Assembly (NCBI RefSeq): GCF_026153355.1
Contig: NZ_CP110636.1
Coordinates: 2,294,001 to 2,358,000 of the forward strand
From: Streptomyces endophytica
GTDB taxonomy: Bacteria; Actinomycetota; Actinomycetes; Streptomycetales; Streptomycetaceae
DNA: 64,000 nucleotides
Reading direction: 5' to 3'
Under the pieces are notes generated by a model. It was given only the letters and a program-made list of their open reading frames with translations, was not told the DNA's origin and did no database searches. Positions within the stretch are counted from its first letter, which is position 1. Every line of letters begins with the position of its first letter. A program made the position numbers and the translations under genes. Positions 61,813-64,000 of this stretch are shown here, piece after piece.

Positions 61813-62556
61813 ATGTTGATTGAACGGGCCTATCTGGACCTTCCGACGGGGACGGGGGCGGCCGAGGACGGCTGGCCGTGGACGGTGCCCTGTGTCCGGC
61901 AACTGGCCGCCGAAGGGCTGACCTTCCGCGCGCCCGTCACCTTCCTGGTGGGCGAGAACGGTTCGGGGAAGTCCACGGTGGCCGAGGCGCTGGCGGAAGG
62001 CTTCGGTCTGGATTCGTACGGCGGGTCGGCGGGCTACAAATACGCCTCCTCTCGTGAGGCCTCTCTGTTGGGCGGTCGGCTTCGGTTCGATCCGACGCGG
62101 GAGGGGCGGCGGATGGTGCGGGGGCCGCGGACGCGTCGTCGCGGCTTCTTCCTCCGGGCCGAGACAGCGCTGGAAGCACTGAACGGCGAGCGGAACACCC
62201 AGCGGCTCTCCCAGGCCCCGGACGAGATGAGCCACGGCGAGAGCTTCCTGCTGGCCTTCCGTGAACGGTTCGCCGAGCGCGGGCTGTACGTGATGGACGA
62301 GCCGGAGGCGGCGCTGTCCTTCTCCTCCTGTCTGGAACTGGTCGGGCTGATGGACGAGTTGGCGCGGATAGGCGCCCAGGTCGTGTGTGCCACCCACTCA
62401 CCGCTGCTGACGGCACTCCCCGGTGCGGAGATCGTGGAGGTCGGCGAGCACGGCATGCGGTCGGTGGAATGGGCGGAGCTGGGCCTCGTCGACCACTGGC
62501 GGCGATACCTCAGCGACCCGCGGGCCTATCTGCGCCATGTGCTGGCATCGGGCTGA
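61813..62556 (+). CDS. AAA/ABC-type ATPase
   Basis: 247 residues. Walker A LVGENGSGKSTVAEALAEGF, a signature-like SHGESFLLAFRERF, Walker B GLYVMDEPEAALSFSSCLEL and H-loop QVVCATHSPLLTALPGAEIV. This small ATPase type resembles the cores of OLD/RecF-like proteins; no nuclease (TOPRIM) part follows, and it is a stand-alone gene. It may act on nucleic acids or as a partner to another protein. Confidence 0.88.
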   Translation: MLIERAYLDLPTGTGAAEDGWPWTVPCVRQLAAEGLTFRAPVTFLVGENGSGKSTVAEALAEGFGLDSYGGSAGYKYASSREASLLGGRLRFDPTREGRRMVRGPRTRRRGFFLRAETALEALNGERNTQRLSQAPDEMSHGESFLLAFRERFAERGLYVMDEPEAALSFSSCLELVGLMDELARIGAQVVCATHSPLLTALPGAEIVEVGEHGMRSVEWAELGLVDHWRRYLSDPRAYLRHVLASG

Positions 62557-62642
62557 GCCACGACGAACTCCGACGCCCCCCGCGCCGCCGTCCGCCCCCG
62601 CGCAACCATCCGCCTCCACTTAGCCGATCCGCCCCGCGCCTC

Positions 62643-62796
62643 CCTGTGACGTCACGCCGCCCCGCGCCTGCCTGTGACGTCACGCCGCCCCGCGCCTGCC
62701 TGTGACGTCACGCCGCCCCGCGCCTCGCGGCCATCCGACCCTCGCAACCGTCGGCCTCCTCGCAACCCTCGGCCTCCGCGCAACCGTTCGCCTCCG
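62643..62796. repeat. 28-bp and 18-bp tandem repeats
   Basis: Three 28-bp units at 62643, 62671 and 62699, each with the palindrome GTGACGTCAC followed by GCCGCCCCGCGCCT; then three 18-bp units at 62743, 62761 and 62779 (CGCAACC...GCCTCC), with a degenerate copy near 62600. They lie between the ATPase and monooxygenase stops. Confidence 0.9.
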
Positions 62797-62814
62797 CGGA
62801 GCCGCCCGCCCCGC

Positions 62815-64000
62815 TCAGCCGTTCGCCGGCGCGGCGCCGGTCCACCGTATGAGCGCGCTGCGCAGGGCCGCGGCACGCTCGGCGGGGGCCGTGGAGTCGG
62901 TGGCCCAGGCGATGTAGCCGTCGGGGCGTATCAGCAGGGCGGTACGGCGGCCGCTGTCCCAGGTGGCCGGGAGGACGCGGTCGTCGTCCGGACGCGGGGC
63001 GGTGGGCTCGTCGGCGGGGGTGACGAGGACGAACTTCCCCTCGCGGAGGAGTTCGTAGAGCCGGCCGCCGCCGGCCAGGCGGAGGTCCGGGGCGCGGTGG
63101 CCGGCGAGCCGATGGGCACCCGGCCCGGCCGGATAGCTGATGCCGATACCGGAGAGCGTGCGTATCGCGCGGCGGGACACCGGCCTCAGATGGTTGATGA
63201 CCCGCGCGGCGATTCCCCGGACCGCACGCCCGGGAGTGGAGTGCAGCAGGGTCAACCGCAGGATGGCGCCGCTGCTGCGCAGCACCGACTTGCCAACCGG
63301 ATGCCGCTCGGCCTGATAGCTGTCCAGCAGGGACTCGGGGGAGTGGCCGCGTAGCACGGCGGCCAGCTTCCAGCCGAGGTTGGCGGCGTCCTGGAGACCG
63401 GTGTTCATGCCCTGACCGCCCGCGGGGGAGTGGACATGCGCGGCGTCCCCGGCGAGGAAGACCCGCCCGACGCGGTACTGCGGGGCCTGGCGTTCGTCGC
63501 TGTGGAAACGGGAGATCCAGCGGGCGTCCCGCATGCCGTAGTCCGTACCGAGCGCGAGCCGGGTGACCTCGCGGACCTCGTCGAGATCGGCGGGCGCGGT
63601 GTCGTCGGCCTGGCGCTGGCGGTTCCAGCCGATGACGCGGTACCAGCCGTCCCCGAACGAGCCGATCAGCGCGAAGGCCTCACCCATGGCGTTGACGATG
63701 AAGGGGGAGGGAGGCTCCTCGGCCAGTCGGACGTCGGCGAGGATCACCGAGCGGATCACCGACTTCCCGGGGAAGGGCAGGCCCACGGCCTCCCGGATCG
63801 TGCTGCGCACGCCGTCGGTGCCGACGAGGTAGGCGGCGCGGGCGCTGCCGATGCCGTCGGCGGTGCGCAGCTTCACCGTCACCCCCTCCTCGTCCTGGTC
63901 GAGGCCGAGCACCTCCGAGTCGTACCGGAACACCACACCGGCCTTCCGCGCGCGGCGCTCCAGCAGCTGCTCGACCTCGAACTGCGGAGTGATCAGGACG
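62815..64000 (-). CDS. FAD-dependent monooxygenase (PHBH fold), cut by right edge
   Basis: About 395 residues seen; the N-terminus with the FAD-binding GxGxxG lies beyond the window. Visible: YLVGTDGVRSTIREAVG, the FAD-binding RVGRVFLAGDAAHVHSPAGG followed by QGMNTGLQDAANLGWKLAAV, YQAERHPVG and the C-terminal thioredoxin-like region LLIRPDGYIAWATDS. This is the aromatic hydroxylase family common in polyketide and catabolic pathways. The substrate is unknown. Confidence 0.93.
   Translation of the reverse strand, partial: VLITPQFEVEQLLERRARKAGVVFRYDSEVLGLDQDEEGVTVKLRTADGIGSARAAYLVGTDGVRSTIREAVGLPFPGKSVIRSVILADVRLAEEPPSPFIVNAMGEAFALIGSFGDGWYRVIGWNRQRQADDTAPADLDEVREVTRLALGTDYGMRDARWISRFHSDERQAPQYRVGRVFLAGDAAHVHSPAGGQGMNTGLQDAANLGWKLAAVLRGHSPESLLDSYQAERHPVGKSVLRSSGAILRLTLLHSTPGRAVRGIAARVINHLRPVSRRAIRTLSGIGISYPAGPGAHRLAGHRAPDLRLAGGGRLYELLREGKFVLVTPADEPTAPRPDDDRVLPATWDSGRRTALLIRPDGYIAWATDSTAPAERAAALRSALIRWTGAAPANG

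Overview
The window is a high-GC actinobacterial chromosome segment, almost certainly Streptomyces. The evidence is the strong G/C third-position bias, many GTG and TTG starts, an actinobacterial-type rRNA operon with no tRNA in the 16S-23S spacer, a c-di-AMP (ydaO) riboswitch in front of an M23 peptidase, the developmental sigma factor BldN with its anti-sigma factor RsbN, and Rex next to a hem operon.

Left part (1 to about 26.8 kb): a secreted NHL-repeat protein (cut by the left edge), a PP2C phosphatase, a DUF2332 protein, the riboswitch-controlled M23 peptidase, an aldo/keto reductase, an SRA-HNH modification-dependent nuclease, prsW, trmB, lhgO, a sporulation-type HTH/TPR regulator, an asparagine-synthase-like protein, an ECF sigma factor fused to a membrane/NPCBM tail, an AtrA-like TetR regulator divergent from a type II NADH dehydrogenase, a PAS-PP2C-ATPase regulator, and a MarR/MFS divergent pair. 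Many genes here carry one or more frameshifts, while the amino-acid conservation continues across the breaks. I read this as indel error or very recent decay and annotate those loci as broken genes.

Centre (26.8 to 32.7 kb): a complete 16S-23S-5S operon with a long multi-promoter leader and a strong terminator.

Right part (32.7 to 64 kb): mostly intact genes. They are a HAD phosphatase, an MFS permease overlapping acuC, a phosphatase-like protein, an excisionase-like DNA-binding protein that lacks its N-terminus, the 32-residue basic protein bS22/AURKAIP1-like, an epimerase and acyltransferase pair, rsbN-bldN, a HAD-IB phosphatase, a glutaredoxin-like protein, then rex-hemA-hemC-hemD in an overlapping operon behind a Rex operator, and hemB. 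Next come a CsbD-like small protein, argS divergent from class I lysS, a small membrane protein, a DUF2637 protein, two DUF3558 lipoproteins, rtcB, an SDR, a YnfA-like protein, an AAA ATPase and a partial FAD monooxygenase.

From memory of S. coelicolor, the left block resembles the SCO4108-4122 neighbourhood and the right block SCO3331-3300, so the rrn operon sits exactly at a synteny junction. No CRISPR array, prophage, biosynthetic cluster or transposase was seen. The most unusual non-coding structures are a 500-bp composite palindrome between the CsbD-like gene and argS, two 11-bp-phased GATC-containing repeat arrays, and palindromic elements inserted in frame in hemA and hemC.
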